NCBI RefSeq assembly: GCF_017298635.1
Contig: NZ_CP071183.1
Coordinates: 1 to 47,863, forward strand
Length of the DNA stretch: 47,863 nucleotides
Direction: 5' to 3'
DNA from: Paenalicyclobacillus mengziensis
GTDB lineage: Bacteria > Bacillota > Bacilli > Alicyclobacillales > Alicyclobacillaceae
The notes beneath the pieces were generated by a model. That model did no database searches. It was not told the origin of the DNA and was given only the letters and a program-made list of their open reading frames with translations. Of this stretch, positions 6,195-14,525 are shown piece by piece. How positions within the stretch are numbered: position 1 is the first letter of the stretch; every line of letters begins with the position of its first letter. Position numbers and translations under genes: made by a program.

Positions 6195-6413
6195 ATGCTC
6201 GTAGTTCCACGGAACCTGCATATGGGTGCTCATATTCTTTGGCCTTTCACAGTGATGTTTCTCATGGTCTTGGTTGCGTTTTCGTTGGGACTGTTTCTCA
6301 GCAAGCCTCTGCCTTGGGTTCTCCGTAAGCTTATTACTCTTATTTTTGTTTTCGCATCTATCATTCTATGGTTTTGGCTTACGTTCTTCGTACACATGTT
6401 TCCGGGCGTCTAA
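6195..6413 (+). CDS. Small two-helix membrane protein
   Basis: A 72-residue protein with hydrophobic helices at about residues 12-33 and 45-66. ATG 6195 follows GAGAGGAA. A strong terminator lies 30 nt after the stop, closing the 4.7-6.4 kb cluster. No family is recognised. Confidence 0.55.
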   Translation: MLVVPRNLHMGAHILWPFTVMFLMVLVAFSLGLFLSKPLPWVLRKLITLIFVFASIILWFWLTFFVHMFPGV

Positions 6414-6442
6414 AAGAGCAAAACAACAAAAACCTCGTGGAT

Positions 6443-6471
6443 GCTCCAGGCTCAGGTCTGGAGCGTTCTTT
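6443..6471. terminator. Terminator, probably bidirectional
   Basis: GCTCCAG / CTGGAGC stem followed by GTTCTTTG on the + strand, with T-runs also reading outward on the - strand (GGTTTTTG). It could end both the cluster upstream and the orphan RNA element A2 coming from the right. Confidence 0.7.
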
Positions 6472-6562
6472 GTTCCGTGCTGAGGAGAAGAAAACATGAC
6501 TTGTATTTTTATAACCTCTCATGACTTTATATGACGTAATTTTACGTGATTCTATGTTATGT

Positions 6563-6748
6563 CGCTCGTGCGTTCCTATGGGGGCCGCCCGAGGCGGACG
6601 AATCGCCAGCCTAGAGGCTCCATTCAAAGGGTTTAGCAACGGTACCGGACCAAGCGCAGCGCGGGAGGATAAGGAGTGCGGCCCTTTGACTGGAGAGGGG
6701 CTGGTGATAGCCTTAGTGGCGGTGGCCCCGACGACCTAAGCACGAGCG
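6563..6748 (-). ncRNA. Structured RNA family A, copy A2 (orphan)
   Basis: The most diverged copy, read on the - strand. P1 is CGCTCGTGC / GCACGAGCG rather than GTCTCGTGC / GCACGAGAC, so both strands changed together. The inner helix is TCAAAGGG / CCCTTTGA instead of CACAGG / CCTGTG. The long helix ATCACCAGCC / GGCTGGCGAT keeps nine of ten pairs. The 3' hairpin is AGCC/GGCT. The two invariant strings are unchanged. Unlike the other copies no credible gene follows; the transcript would run about 100 nt to the terminator at 6443. This copy may act as a free RNA. Confidence 0.7.
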
Positions 6749-6780
6749 CTAAACATAGGCGGTCTCTATGAAACTCTTGT

Positions 6781-6843
6781 TAAAGTTATACAAGGTATTA
6801 TTACTTCATATTAAGTAGTATGAGAATAGCTCTTTTAACTTTA
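6781..6843. other. Candidate oriT
   Basis: AT-rich nested inverted repeats: TAAAGTTA (6781-6788) with TAACTTTA (6836-6843), and inside them TCATA (6806-6810) with TATGA (6819-6823). The site lies about 400 nt upstream of the relaxosome accessory and relaxase genes, where transfer origins usually lie. The nick site cannot be read from sequence alone. Confidence 0.4.
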
Positions 6844-6938
6844 TTTAGCGGTATTTTACTTTTTTCCATTTATGCATACAGACTCCTATCTGAGGGGGCA
6901 CATAGGCAACCACGTACCACGGTGGGAACCGCTGTCCC

Positions 6939-7265
6939 GTGTTGTTGGCGTGCCTGCGCTGCGGGCGGAAGCTGAATGGCTCAGTGTCCAACTGCGACCA
7001 GTGCCTAAGTCTTCGACCACGCGGACAAACGTGCTTCACCTGCCGGGTTGTCATCGATAGCCTGCGGCATCTCGACCACCCGGCGCGAAGCGTCCGCATG
7101 GTAGTGCAGGATAAAGAGACCCTACAGGGGTCTCGGAAAGTTAGTCTGCGCCTAACTTGTTGCTGTACAGCGATATTTTTATTGTTGTACGTGTTAGTCC
7201 CATTCCATGATATACTTGCAATAATGTTGTACACGGAGGTGATTGCATGCCAAATCGGCATTTAA
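6939..7265 (+). CDS. Doubtful zinc-ribbon protein
   Basis: The N-terminal part has three CxxC pairs (CLRC, CDQC, CFTC), which suggests a zinc ribbon, followed by a possible membrane helix. GTG 6939 has a weak GGTGGGA site. Against it, the frame runs through a GAGACCC/GGGTCTC hairpin (7116-7134) and overlaps the start of the well-supported 7247 gene. The DNA here is GC-rich and could instead be structured RNA. Apart from this reading the stretch 6844-7246 holds no gene. Confidence 0.25.
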   Translation: MLLACLRCGRKLNGSVSNCDQCLSLRPRGQTCFTCRVVIDSLRHLDHPARSVRMVVQDKETLQGSRKVSLRLTCCCTAIFLLLYVLVPFHDILAIMLYTEVIACQIGI

Positions 7266-7639
7266 TCTTGACGGACCAGGCTTCCACAATGCTTGACGAT
7301 TACAAGGAAAAATATCCAAAGCGGAGCTACGGCGACATCACTTCGGAGGCGATTGTTCAATACGTTCTCGCAGAGGACCGGGATTATGCAGACAAGTTGA
7401 TTGAACGGCGGGTGAATGACCTTTTGCGAAAGGAATTCAATCGCATGGTGGCCGTGATAAGAACGGTCGGGATTGATACGCAGATGATTCTCCTGGACAC
7501 ACTCACTCGTATTCAGAGAGACAGACCTACCATGTCTATTGCGGACATCTATAACGGACTTCGCAAAGATGCCATTTCACGGATCGATAATCGTGGGGCG
7601 TTCAAAGACTTTGTTGAGCGGCCGCCGCTCTCTGAGTAA
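7247..7639 (+). CDS. Relaxosome accessory (MobC/RHH-like) protein
   Basis: A 130-residue protein directly upstream of the relaxase with a 7-nt gap. The N-terminus (RHLILTDQASTMLDDYKEKY) resembles a ribbon-helix-helix strand and first helix; the rest is helical. Such small proteins bind oriT and recruit the relaxase in many mobilisation modules. ATG 7247 follows GGAGGTG. GTTGTAC repeats near 7182 and 7224 flank the presumed promoter and may be its operator. The assignment rests on position and fold resemblance. Confidence 0.6.
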   Translation: MPNRHLILTDQASTMLDDYKEKYPKRSYGDITSEAIVQYVLAEDRDYADKLIERRVNDLLRKEFNRMVAVIRTVGIDTQMILLDTLTRIQRDRPTMSIADIYNGLRKDAISRIDNRGAFKDFVERPPLSE

Positions 7640-7646
7640 GTAGATT

Positions 7647-8369
7647 ATGGCTCGCGTTGTCGTGAAGCATCGATACAAACAGGACATTGGCCAGGTACGA
7701 GCGCATCTGAAATATATTGGATTTCGTGCGCGAGAGTTGGGAGAAGAAAAGGGATTTTTTAATGACCATCAAGACAAGGGAGCCGATTACGAAACGTTCT
7801 TAAACAAGATTGAACAGCACCAGGCACTGCAACACAGTGCGACAGTGAAGCTCCATTCTCTGATCATTTCCATGAGAGGTGAGGATATGCGGGCATTCAT
7901 TGAAGCGGGTGGAGATGCAAAAGAAATGACGCGACGAGTAATTATGGAGCTTGAGGAACGTAAGGGAATGAAATTGGAGTGGGTAGCTGCCTTTCATGAC
8001 AAAGAAACACACCCTCACGTCCATGTAGCTATCATGGCCGTGGGGGTGGATGCTTCCGGGAAGAACAAACGACTTATGTTGACGAAAGATGATTACGATT
8101 TCTTGCGGAACGCCGGAAGGCGATACCTTGAGCAATATGTACCCTACGAACCAGAACGTGGTCGGCACCAAGATGGCGAGCGAGACCGAGGGAGAGACCA
8201 CCAGCGTTCCAATGCTTCCAATGTGGCCTCTGGTATGTCCCATGCTGGTAGCGTAGCAACCAAAGACGAAATGGCTAAGAAGCAGCCCAACCAGAAGAAA
8301 AAACAATCACGAGACAAATCACGGGAGCAACAACAGAAACAAACGGATCGTGAACAGGATGAACGCTAA
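7647..8369 (+). CDS. HUH-type relaxase (MOB_P/MOB_V-like)
   Basis: A 240-residue protein that would nick oriT and carry the transferred strand. The metal-binding motif FHDKETHPHVHVAI at about residues 115-128 is the HUH signature, preceded by an HSLIISM strand as in other relaxases. YIGFR near residue 27 contains a candidate catalytic tyrosine. The C-terminal 70 residues are highly polar and basic (RDRGRDHQRS, KKKQSRDKSREQQQK), probably disordered. It is short for a relaxase, with no helicase or primase domain. The start at ATG 7647 has only a weak GAGTAAG site, so coupling to the upstream gene is likely. It converges on the - strand gene with a 4-nt overlap. Confidence 0.85.
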   Translation: MARVVVKHRYKQDIGQVRAHLKYIGFRARELGEEKGFFNDHQDKGADYETFLNKIEQHQALQHSATVKLHSLIISMRGEDMRAFIEAGGDAKEMTRRVIMELEERKGMKLEWVAAFHDKETHPHVHVAIMAVGVDASGKNKRLMLTKDDYDFLRNAGRRYLEQYVPYEPERGRHQDGERDRGRDHQRSNASNVASGMSHAGSVATKDEMAKKQPNQKKKQSRDKSREQQQKQTDREQDER

Positions 8370-8710
8370 TCCGCAAGACCCAGGATTCCGTTATCTCGCA
8401 TGAATGTGTAGAGTCCCGAAGTTACCATTGCATACAGGTGTTCATCCGCATCGACACTCATTTTCTTCAAGTCCTTATATAGATCACTCTCGATGATAAT
8501 TCCCCAGGATACCCAATTATCATCCGGGGGAGAAATCTCTCGGATGTATTCATCTACGAGCGGGCGGTTGCCCGCTTTCACTTCATCGCGATAACCACGT
8601 AAAACGTCGTCAATGACATTTTTGATTTTCTTTTCCTCTTTTGCACAGTAGACTTTGAAATCACGTCTCAGATTTTTGGGGAACCATACTGGCCACACAC
8701 GGTTTGGCAA
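8366..8710 (-). CDS. Small ribbon-helix-helix-like protein
   Basis: A 114-residue protein read from TTG 8710, with AAGGAAGGG just upstream. The segment FPKNLRRDFKVYCAKEEKKI followed by KNVIDDVLRGY has the pattern of a ribbon-helix-helix domain and is similar in style to the proteins at 25881 and 29805. Its promoter faces that of the pilus operon across 8711-8827, so it may repress that operon. This is inference from arrangement. Confidence 0.6.
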   Translation of the reverse strand: MPNRVWPVWFPKNLRRDFKVYCAKEEKKIKNVIDDVLRGYRDEVKAGNRPLVDEYIREISPPDDNWVSWGIIIESDLYKDLKKMSVDADEHLYAMVTSGLYTFMRDNGILGLAD

Positions 8711-8827
8711 GTTATCCCTTCCTTTTTAAGTTTCTATAATATTATTGTGTCCACATTAATTTAAAAACATGATATTATATACGCGATTAAATTGAAACTA
8801 CAAATACCTGGTAACGGAGACGTGCCG

Positions 8828-10276
8828 ATGAAACAATTACTTTTACTCATCGAAAATCCAAGGACTTACTCACGGATTACTCGTGGTCTTTCGGACAATA
8901 CCATTTCCGGGCAGCTCACCACCTTATCTGACGTTCGCAAATGGCTTACCGAACATGAAGCTGCAGTTGCGCTCGTCAGTCGAAAATTTCCGGACTTAGA
9001 GGAAACCGTCTCTCTCTTAGAACGTTTCCATATTTCCGTTACGTTTTTTGAAGGTGATTTTCTACATGCTGAAGCCTGGCTACATATCAATCTTCCTCTG
9101 GATAACGAAGAACATTCAGAAAAAAATGTACCACCTGCAACATTGGATATCGAAGTGGTAGAAACCATTTCTGCGGTGAGCGGCATAGAACCTGTCGCGG
9201 AAGCCCGAGAAGTACAAAAAGAGGCTACGTTAGCAGATGAATCGAATCTCCCTGCTTCCAGTATCCCCACAGCTCAGGTCACAGCTCGTCCAAATGCATC
9301 TGGTCGGCGGCCGCTTGTTGCACCTTGGATGCAAACGCCTATGTCAGCTCCCGTCAACCCTCAGCATACATCGAATGATCCAGAAGAGCTGATAGAACTG
9401 AAAGAACCTGCTTCCAGAGAACCAACGATAGAGGAGGTGCCTGTTCGTTCAACTCCAACGCCGCCAGCTCAGGTCCATTATGTTGAAGTGCAGATTGAAA
9501 AGCCCGTTTATGTTAGAGATACCGTTCCCCTCACCATACAGCCAAAAATCATTGTAGTTTTGGGTCTCGTTCGGGGCGCGGGAAGTAGTTTCATTTCTAT
9601 GGGGATTTCTCATTTGCTTACACGATCCACGAAAGCACACAGTGTGCTATTGCTGGAGCATCCAGACCAGGAAGCGTACTTGTATCACCGCTTGGATGTG
9701 GACGGTCTGCTGACCGATGGAGGCACGTTTGTGAGCTGGCTTTATGGGGATTTAACGCCGGTATCACGCGATGGTGTTGACTTGGCTGTGCTCGAACCCA
9801 ATTGGACTCCATCGGAATCAGGAATTTACAGTGAGGCGCTTGTAAAGTATCTGTATCGGCAACTGAGACGTCCTTTTACGATTATCGATTGTGGCATGAT
9901 TGTCGATGACATGGTGCTGTCGCTTGCTGATGAGATTTATCTTATCGCACCGTGCGACCCTATGATTCTGATGCGAGACAGTACGATTGAACGGTTTTCA
10001 GTTTTAATGGAAACCTATCAGCCTAAAGTTCTCGCGAACAAATGGACCAAGCATGCAAAAGTGACGAAGCAGCTCTTTCCGACTAATGCAACATATGTCC
10101 CATTTCTATCACCAGATCTTACAGAACGGGCTGCTTGGGATAATCGATTTATTACGACATATTCCGAGTCTCTTGACCTTCTTTCCTCACTTGCACAATT
10201 GGTAGATGTGCCAGAGGAAATTCGCACTGGCGCTAAAGTAGATAAACCATCATTTTTCAGGAGGCGCAAACGTTGA
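8828..10276 (+). CDS. TadZ/CpaE-like protein with degenerate P-loop
   Basis: A 482-residue first gene of the pilus operon. Residues 1-100 look like a receiver-type domain, 100-230 are a proline- and glutamate-rich linker, and 240-470 form a MinD/ParA-like domain (KIIVVLGLVRGAGSSFISMG). The P-loop GLVRGAGSS lacks the Walker lysine, so ATP hydrolysis is doubtful. TadZ/CpaE proteins place the Tad pilus at the membrane or pole and several are atypical ATPases. ATG 8828 is preferred over 8792 because of CGGAGA upstream. The stop overlaps the next start. Confidence 0.7.
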   Translation: MKQLLLLIENPRTYSRITRGLSDNTISGQLTTLSDVRKWLTEHEAAVALVSRKFPDLEETVSLLERFHISVTFFEGDFLHAEAWLHINLPLDNEEHSEKNVPPATLDIEVVETISAVSGIEPVAEAREVQKEATLADESNLPASSIPTAQVTARPNASGRRPLVAPWMQTPMSAPVNPQHTSNDPEELIELKEPASREPTIEEVPVRSTPTPPAQVHYVEVQIEKPVYVRDTVPLTIQPKIIVVLGLVRGAGSSFISMGISHLLTRSTKAHSVLLLEHPDQEAYLYHRLDVDGLLTDGGTFVSWLYGDLTPVSRDGVDLAVLEPNWTPSESGIYSEALVKYLYRQLRRPFTIIDCGMIVDDMVLSLADEIYLIAPCDPMILMRDSTIERFSVLMETYQPKVLANKWTKHAKVTKQLFPTNATYVPFLSPDLTERAAWDNRFITTYSESLDLLSSLAQLVDVPEEIRTGAKVDKPSFFRRRKR

Positions 10277-10986
10277 AACTAAAACTTTGGATGACACTCA
10301 GCATTGGTATTGGACTGCTCGTATTAAATGATGGTGCATATCTTGCCTATGATCAGTACATTCGCCCGAAACTGAATGACCAGGTAGTGTGGGAAGCGCA
10401 GAGGAACATCGCTGTCAATCAGATCATACAAGCAAGTGACCTCGTAAAGATGCATGTTCCACGCGGCCAAGTTGAACCTGGAGCGATTACAAACGCTTCA
10501 TTCATTGTTGGGAAAATGGCAGCAGAACCGTTCGTACCTCATGAACAGTTTATTGCTACTGCATTGGAGTCGAATCCCTATGTTCTTGGGCGGAATGAAC
10601 AAAACATTGCCCTCAATCCCACATGGGTTGCCAACTTGCCCCAAGGGCTTCGCAGAGGGGATAGAGTAGATATTTCTCTTCTGTTGCCACAGGGTACAAC
10701 GGCTCAAAAAATTACAGACACCGCGTTCATACAGAACATTGCTACGCATACGCCGATTCTCACGGACAAACTTGTCGAGTACGTCCGGAATAATGGCAAC
10801 CAGGAAGTGGTGAATGTTGGTCCAACTCCGAATCAGCCCCCACAGGGAGGGGGACTGGCCGCTGCGGAAAATGGCAGCAGTGTTCCTAACGCAGTTGAAC
10901 TCAAGCTTCCGGATAAAGACTGGGCACTTTTACAGCAGGCCATTCAAGACGGCTATCAATTGGCCATCGCTTACACACCAAATTAA
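10273..10986 (+). CDS. CpaB-like SAF-domain pilus assembly protein
   Basis: A 237-residue protein starting at TTG 10273, 10 nt after AGGAGG and overlapping the previous stop by 4 nt. It has one N-terminal membrane helix (residues 6-25), then an SAF domain (AQRNIAVNQIIQASDLVKMH, PRGQVEPGAI…GKMAAEPFVPHEQF), the pattern of CpaB/RcpC. In Tad systems CpaB is a periplasmic or extracytoplasmic component near the secretion channel. No secretin is present, as expected for a Gram-positive host. Confidence 0.75.
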   Translation: MKLKLWMTLSIGIGLLVLNDGAYLAYDQYIRPKLNDQVVWEAQRNIAVNQIIQASDLVKMHVPRGQVEPGAITNASFIVGKMAAEPFVPHEQFIATALESNPYVLGRNEQNIALNPTWVANLPQGLRRGDRVDISLLLPQGTTAQKITDTAFIQNIATHTPILTDKLVEYVRNNGNQEVVNVGPTPNQPPQGGGLAAAENGSSVPNAVELKLPDKDWALLQQAIQDGYQLAIAYTPN

Positions 10987-10997
10987 GGAGGTCCATC

Positions 10998-12065
10998 ATG
11001 TACAGTGTAAAACTTCGTGAAACCTTGTTGAAAAGTTTACAAACAACTTTTGATATGCAGGACATTGATGTACTGACTGACGTTCCACCAGGCCAAGAAC
11101 TTGTATTAGTGGACGGGCTGCATGTCAGTCATACCGACATTCTCGATTATCGGGTAACACAGAGCCGTGAATTACACTATATCGTTGATGAAATTACCCC
11201 AGCAGAACAAAGTTTTGCTGCAATCAATAACTTGATTTTACATCTGGCATCTGACGTCCAAATTTACCTTGTCGAAAAATATAGTAACACCGGTAAAAAA
11301 CCTGTTTTGGCTTTTTGGGGCGTCCTGCCACAGGTCGGAACGACAACTCTGGCAGTATCCACCGCGCAACTCCTTGCACAGCGCTATGAACTGTCAATAC
11401 TCGTTTTGTCCTTGAACCTTTATGACCCAGGGGACTGGATCGCTCACAAAGCGACCTACTACCTAGATGATCTCAAGTCCGAATTGCATTTGCGAAGCCT
11501 CACACCGGAGCGCTTACGCAGCATGACCGATGAACTGGGTGGCGTTCGTATCCTTTATGGGAATCGAAACCCTCTGTATCCCTATCAGTATACAGACGTC
11601 GAAATTCGTCACTTGATTCGCTCTGCCAAAGAGGCATTTGATGTCGTTATTTGTGACATTGGAAGCTATCTAAATACAGCGGGTGCCCTTGTCGCGCTTG
11701 AAGAAGCCACGCAAACCTATGCGATTATGCCCGATCGCGGGTATGCCCAACGACGTTTTCACCAGGTTGAAGCCAACATCTTGCGTACTATGAGAATGAA
11801 CCCTCGGGACATGCTACTCATTGGCAACAAAATGGATAACCCGTCTTTGAAAACACTCTCCATTCATGCTGATGCAATGCAAGCCACTCCCCTAGTTGCC
11901 ATCGGAAATTACGCCGCTGTGACCATGCGAGCACAAACACAACCAGAACCACTTAAAATGCTGCTCGATGAACGCAAATATCGAACGGATATTCAAAAAA
12001 TTGTAGAGGGATTCTCCAAAACCTATTTATTTTCGGCGGGTGAAGCCGCAGCGACGAAACGCTAA
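10998..12065 (+). CDS. Second TadZ/MinD-like protein with degenerate P-loop
   Basis: A 355-residue protein starting at ATG 10998 after AAGGAGG. Residues 95-330 are a MinD/ParA-like domain (PVLAFWGVLPQVGTTTLAVS). The P-loop GVLPQVGTTT again lacks both P-loop lysines, while DVVICDIGSYL keeps the switch-like aspartate. The N-terminal 90 residues are a separate domain. Two non-canonical ParA-like proteins in one Tad operon is unusual; they may form a heterodimer that localises the machine. Confidence 0.65.
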   Translation: MYSVKLRETLLKSLQTTFDMQDIDVLTDVPPGQELVLVDGLHVSHTDILDYRVTQSRELHYIVDEITPAEQSFAAINNLILHLASDVQIYLVEKYSNTGKKPVLAFWGVLPQVGTTTLAVSTAQLLAQRYELSILVLSLNLYDPGDWIAHKATYYLDDLKSELHLRSLTPERLRSMTDELGGVRILYGNRNPLYPYQYTDVEIRHLIRSAKEAFDVVICDIGSYLNTAGALVALEEATQTYAIMPDRGYAQRRFHQVEANILRTMRMNPRDMLLIGNKMDNPSLKTLSIHADAMQATPLVAIGNYAAVTMRAQTQPEPLKMLLDERKYRTDIQKIVEGFSKTYLFSAGEAAATKR

Positions 12066-12079
12066 AGGAGGTGGCCCGT

Positions 12080-13519
12080 ATGTCGAATACACAAGACCTT
12101 TTACCTGCTGGCTTTGATGCTCTCAAATACATTCAGCGCTTTCAAACGGGACGCAATCAGTCGAGCAATGCAATGGGATTCCAAGTGGCTATCGAGCGTT
12201 GGAAAGAATCATTAAAGGACATCGAAGAGGAACTCGGGGATAACTTCGCACCACGACAACATGACGCGATCACTCGCGATCCTTCCGCAATGAGTTTCTT
12301 CAAAGAACGGATTCAGAACTTTATTCGCCAAAATCCAGAAATGCATGGTGTCCACTATCCGAACCATTATGAGAATCTGACGGAGGCACTTTTTGAGGAG
12401 ACACTTGGCTTCGGGCCGCTTTCTGTTTGGTTTAAAAAACCGACAGCCGGGGCGAAAGTATCAGGACGTTCCATTATGTTTGACATCGATGGAATCTATC
12501 AGGAACAACCTTTCTCATTCCGTTCCCTATACGATGTGGAGCGTGTAATTCGATACCTAACGCTGATTGACCCAACAAAACAGCCAAACCGCCACAATCC
12601 AGATGTGGAAGTGGACTTGCGCGATGGGACGCGTGTAGCCATCTTGTCCACCGGCTGGGTGAAACAGCCCATATTTACCTTACGACAGTACACATTTCAA
12701 ACCTTTACCTTTGCTCATGAGGCAGAAATGAGAACGATTGGCCATGAGGCAGTTGACCTCTTTGGATATCTTTCAAGCTGCTATCTCAATACAGCCGTAT
12801 CAGGTCCTGTGAAAAGTGGGAAAACATCATTTGTCACGGTCATTGTAGGCGCACGGAACGCAAAGGACATCGTAGCAAGCCTAGAAACAGATACATCGGA
12901 AATACGACTCCATAAGGCTTTTCCGGAACGTATCAATCACATTCATGAATTGACGGTACCGCTCGACCGGGCTCCAAGCGTTTTTCGGGCTTTGTTACGT
13001 CATGATGCACGGTATATTGTCCTGCCCGAAGGTCGGACGGTAGAAATTGAACTCATTCTCATGGCTGCAAAACGTGGGAACGGTTTCGTCACAAGTTTTC
13101 ACCAGGATCGCTATTTTGAGGATATGCCGGCAGAATTTGCGACGGAAATTCTTCGTGCATTTCCATCACGCAATTACCGCGAGGAGTACAAACGGGCGGC
13201 AAAAGCTCTGGACGTTGTCATCAACATCTCTCCAGGTAAAGGAGGGCGGAAAATTGTAACGGCGGTATACGTGTACGAATTTAACACGCTTACCAACGAA
13301 CTGGCGATGCACCCTTGGATTCGTTATGACCGTGATACGGATTCTTGGACCTACAACTCATTTATCCCCGAAGGGTTGCGTGAACACATCGAGGGATTGC
13401 CCGATCCAGACCTGACTTCGGCCTTCGATAACTTTGAACGCGAGCTGAAAAAACTCACGGAAGCAAAACCAATGCTACGTACTGCTCCAAAAGTCGTTCC
13501 TATCGGGGAGGTCGTTTAA
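12080..13519 (+). CDS. tadA: TadA/CpaF-type secretion ATPase
   Basis: A 479-residue ATPase of the VirB11/PulE superfamily that powers Tad pilus assembly. The Walker A motif SGPVKSGKTS lies near residue 240; the Asp-box-like LETDTSEIRL and the Walker B-like YIVLPEGRTVEI follow at about 272 and 313. The N-terminal domain (1-130) is typical of CpaF. ATG 12080 is chosen; an in-frame GTG at 12071 would lie within the ribosome-binding site GGAGGTGG. The stop overlaps the next start (TAATG). It is also the only VirB11-like ATPase on the plasmid. Confidence 0.85.
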   Translation: MSNTQDLLPAGFDALKYIQRFQTGRNQSSNAMGFQVAIERWKESLKDIEEELGDNFAPRQHDAITRDPSAMSFFKERIQNFIRQNPEMHGVHYPNHYENLTEALFEETLGFGPLSVWFKKPTAGAKVSGRSIMFDIDGIYQEQPFSFRSLYDVERVIRYLTLIDPTKQPNRHNPDVEVDLRDGTRVAILSTGWVKQPIFTLRQYTFQTFTFAHEAEMRTIGHEAVDLFGYLSSCYLNTAVSGPVKSGKTSFVTVIVGARNAKDIVASLETDTSEIRLHKAFPERINHIHELTVPLDRAPSVFRALLRHDARYIVLPEGRTVEIELILMAAKRGNGFVTSFHQDRYFEDMPAEFATEILRAFPSRNYREEYKRAAKALDVVINISPGKGGRKIVTAVYVYEFNTLTNELAMHPWIRYDRDTDSWTYNSFIPEGLREHIEGLPDPDLTSAFDNFERELKKLTEAKPMLRTAPKVVPIGEVV

Positions 13520-14511
13520 TGTTTGTCCGTATCCTGAATACAACCGTGCAGCTCTTGTTTCTTGTGAGTGGGAGTACAGTAATCATCTGGATGTTTCGAG
13601 AGGCTTATAAATCTGCCTTTGCACAATTGCAGGTTCGCACATATGGGTACGTACAACGTCAACACTTGCGGGCGCTGGATCGCTATCGAACTGCATCACA
13701 GCGTCGGCGTGGGTACAGGCCAACCGGAACCTGGCTAGTTCACATGGAGGACTTAATCGCGGCGACTCTACCGGTGCAAAATCCATATCGCCATGCAAAG
13801 CGCTTTTTATCTTATTCTTTATATTTTGGTGCGTTCGTCTACGTTGTGGCTCACGTCATTTATGCAACCTGGCTGGCGCCTTTACCGCTCGCGGTTCCAG
13901 CCATCTTTTTACCTTACCTTGTGCTCAGACTCATTAAATATCGAGTATCGATACGGAATAGTTACGACATTATTCCGGCCATCTTGAAATTGCTTCCGGA
14001 ATATCGCAATCAGAACTCTAATATGCGACACGCTCTACCTGAGCTAGTTAAGCAATTGCCAAAGACACCGGTTCGACGCGCCCTTTCTCGTCTCTCGAAT
14101 CGTCTTGAAGCTCATAACACACCTGAAGAAGCAAAACGCGCTGTACGCAGCTTCCAAAACGAATGTTCTACGAATTGGGCAACATTGCTTTCACGCTCGA
14201 TTGAACGCGCTCACGTCCAGGGACTTAATGTTGAAACGAGTTTAGAACGCCTGGTCACTCATGTCACAGAAGTGCAAAAGGCACTAGCAGACAACAATCT
14301 TAATCGTGTGGACATCATGGCACTTGGCTTTATGCCAGCAGTAGTTTTGGTGGGTGGATACATCTTTCTTAGTGTCACTGTGAGTCGCATTGCTTTTGGT
14401 ATGCAGACACATACGGCACTTGGCTCTCTTTATACGGCCGTTGATATTGGTGTTTCTATTGTTGGGATTGTTGTCAGCGTGTTCTTTTATAAACCCAAAC
14501 AGGACTTTTAG
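13519..14511 (+). CDS. tadB: TadB-like inner membrane platform protein
   Basis: A 330-residue protein, translationally coupled to tadA (TAATG). Hydrophobic helices lie at about 7-25, 93-112, 115-133, 275-295 and 305-325, enclosing a helical cytoplasmic region (140-265). This is the topology of T2SSF/GspF-domain proteins TadB/TadC. It would form the membrane platform with the next gene product. Confidence 0.75.
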   Translation: MFVRILNTTVQLLFLVSGSTVIIWMFREAYKSAFAQLQVRTYGYVQRQHLRALDRYRTASQRRRGYRPTGTWLVHMEDLIAATLPVQNPYRHAKRFLSYSLYFGAFVYVVAHVIYATWLAPLPLAVPAIFLPYLVLRLIKYRVSIRNSYDIIPAILKLLPEYRNQNSNMRHALPELVKQLPKTPVRRALSRLSNRLEAHNTPEEAKRAVRSFQNECSTNWATLLSRSIERAHVQGLNVETSLERLVTHVTEVQKALADNNLNRVDIMALGFMPAVVLVGGYIFLSVTVSRIAFGMQTHTALGSLYTAVDIGVSIVGIVVSVFFYKPKQDF

Positions 14512-14525
14512 GGAGTGTATGTTCG

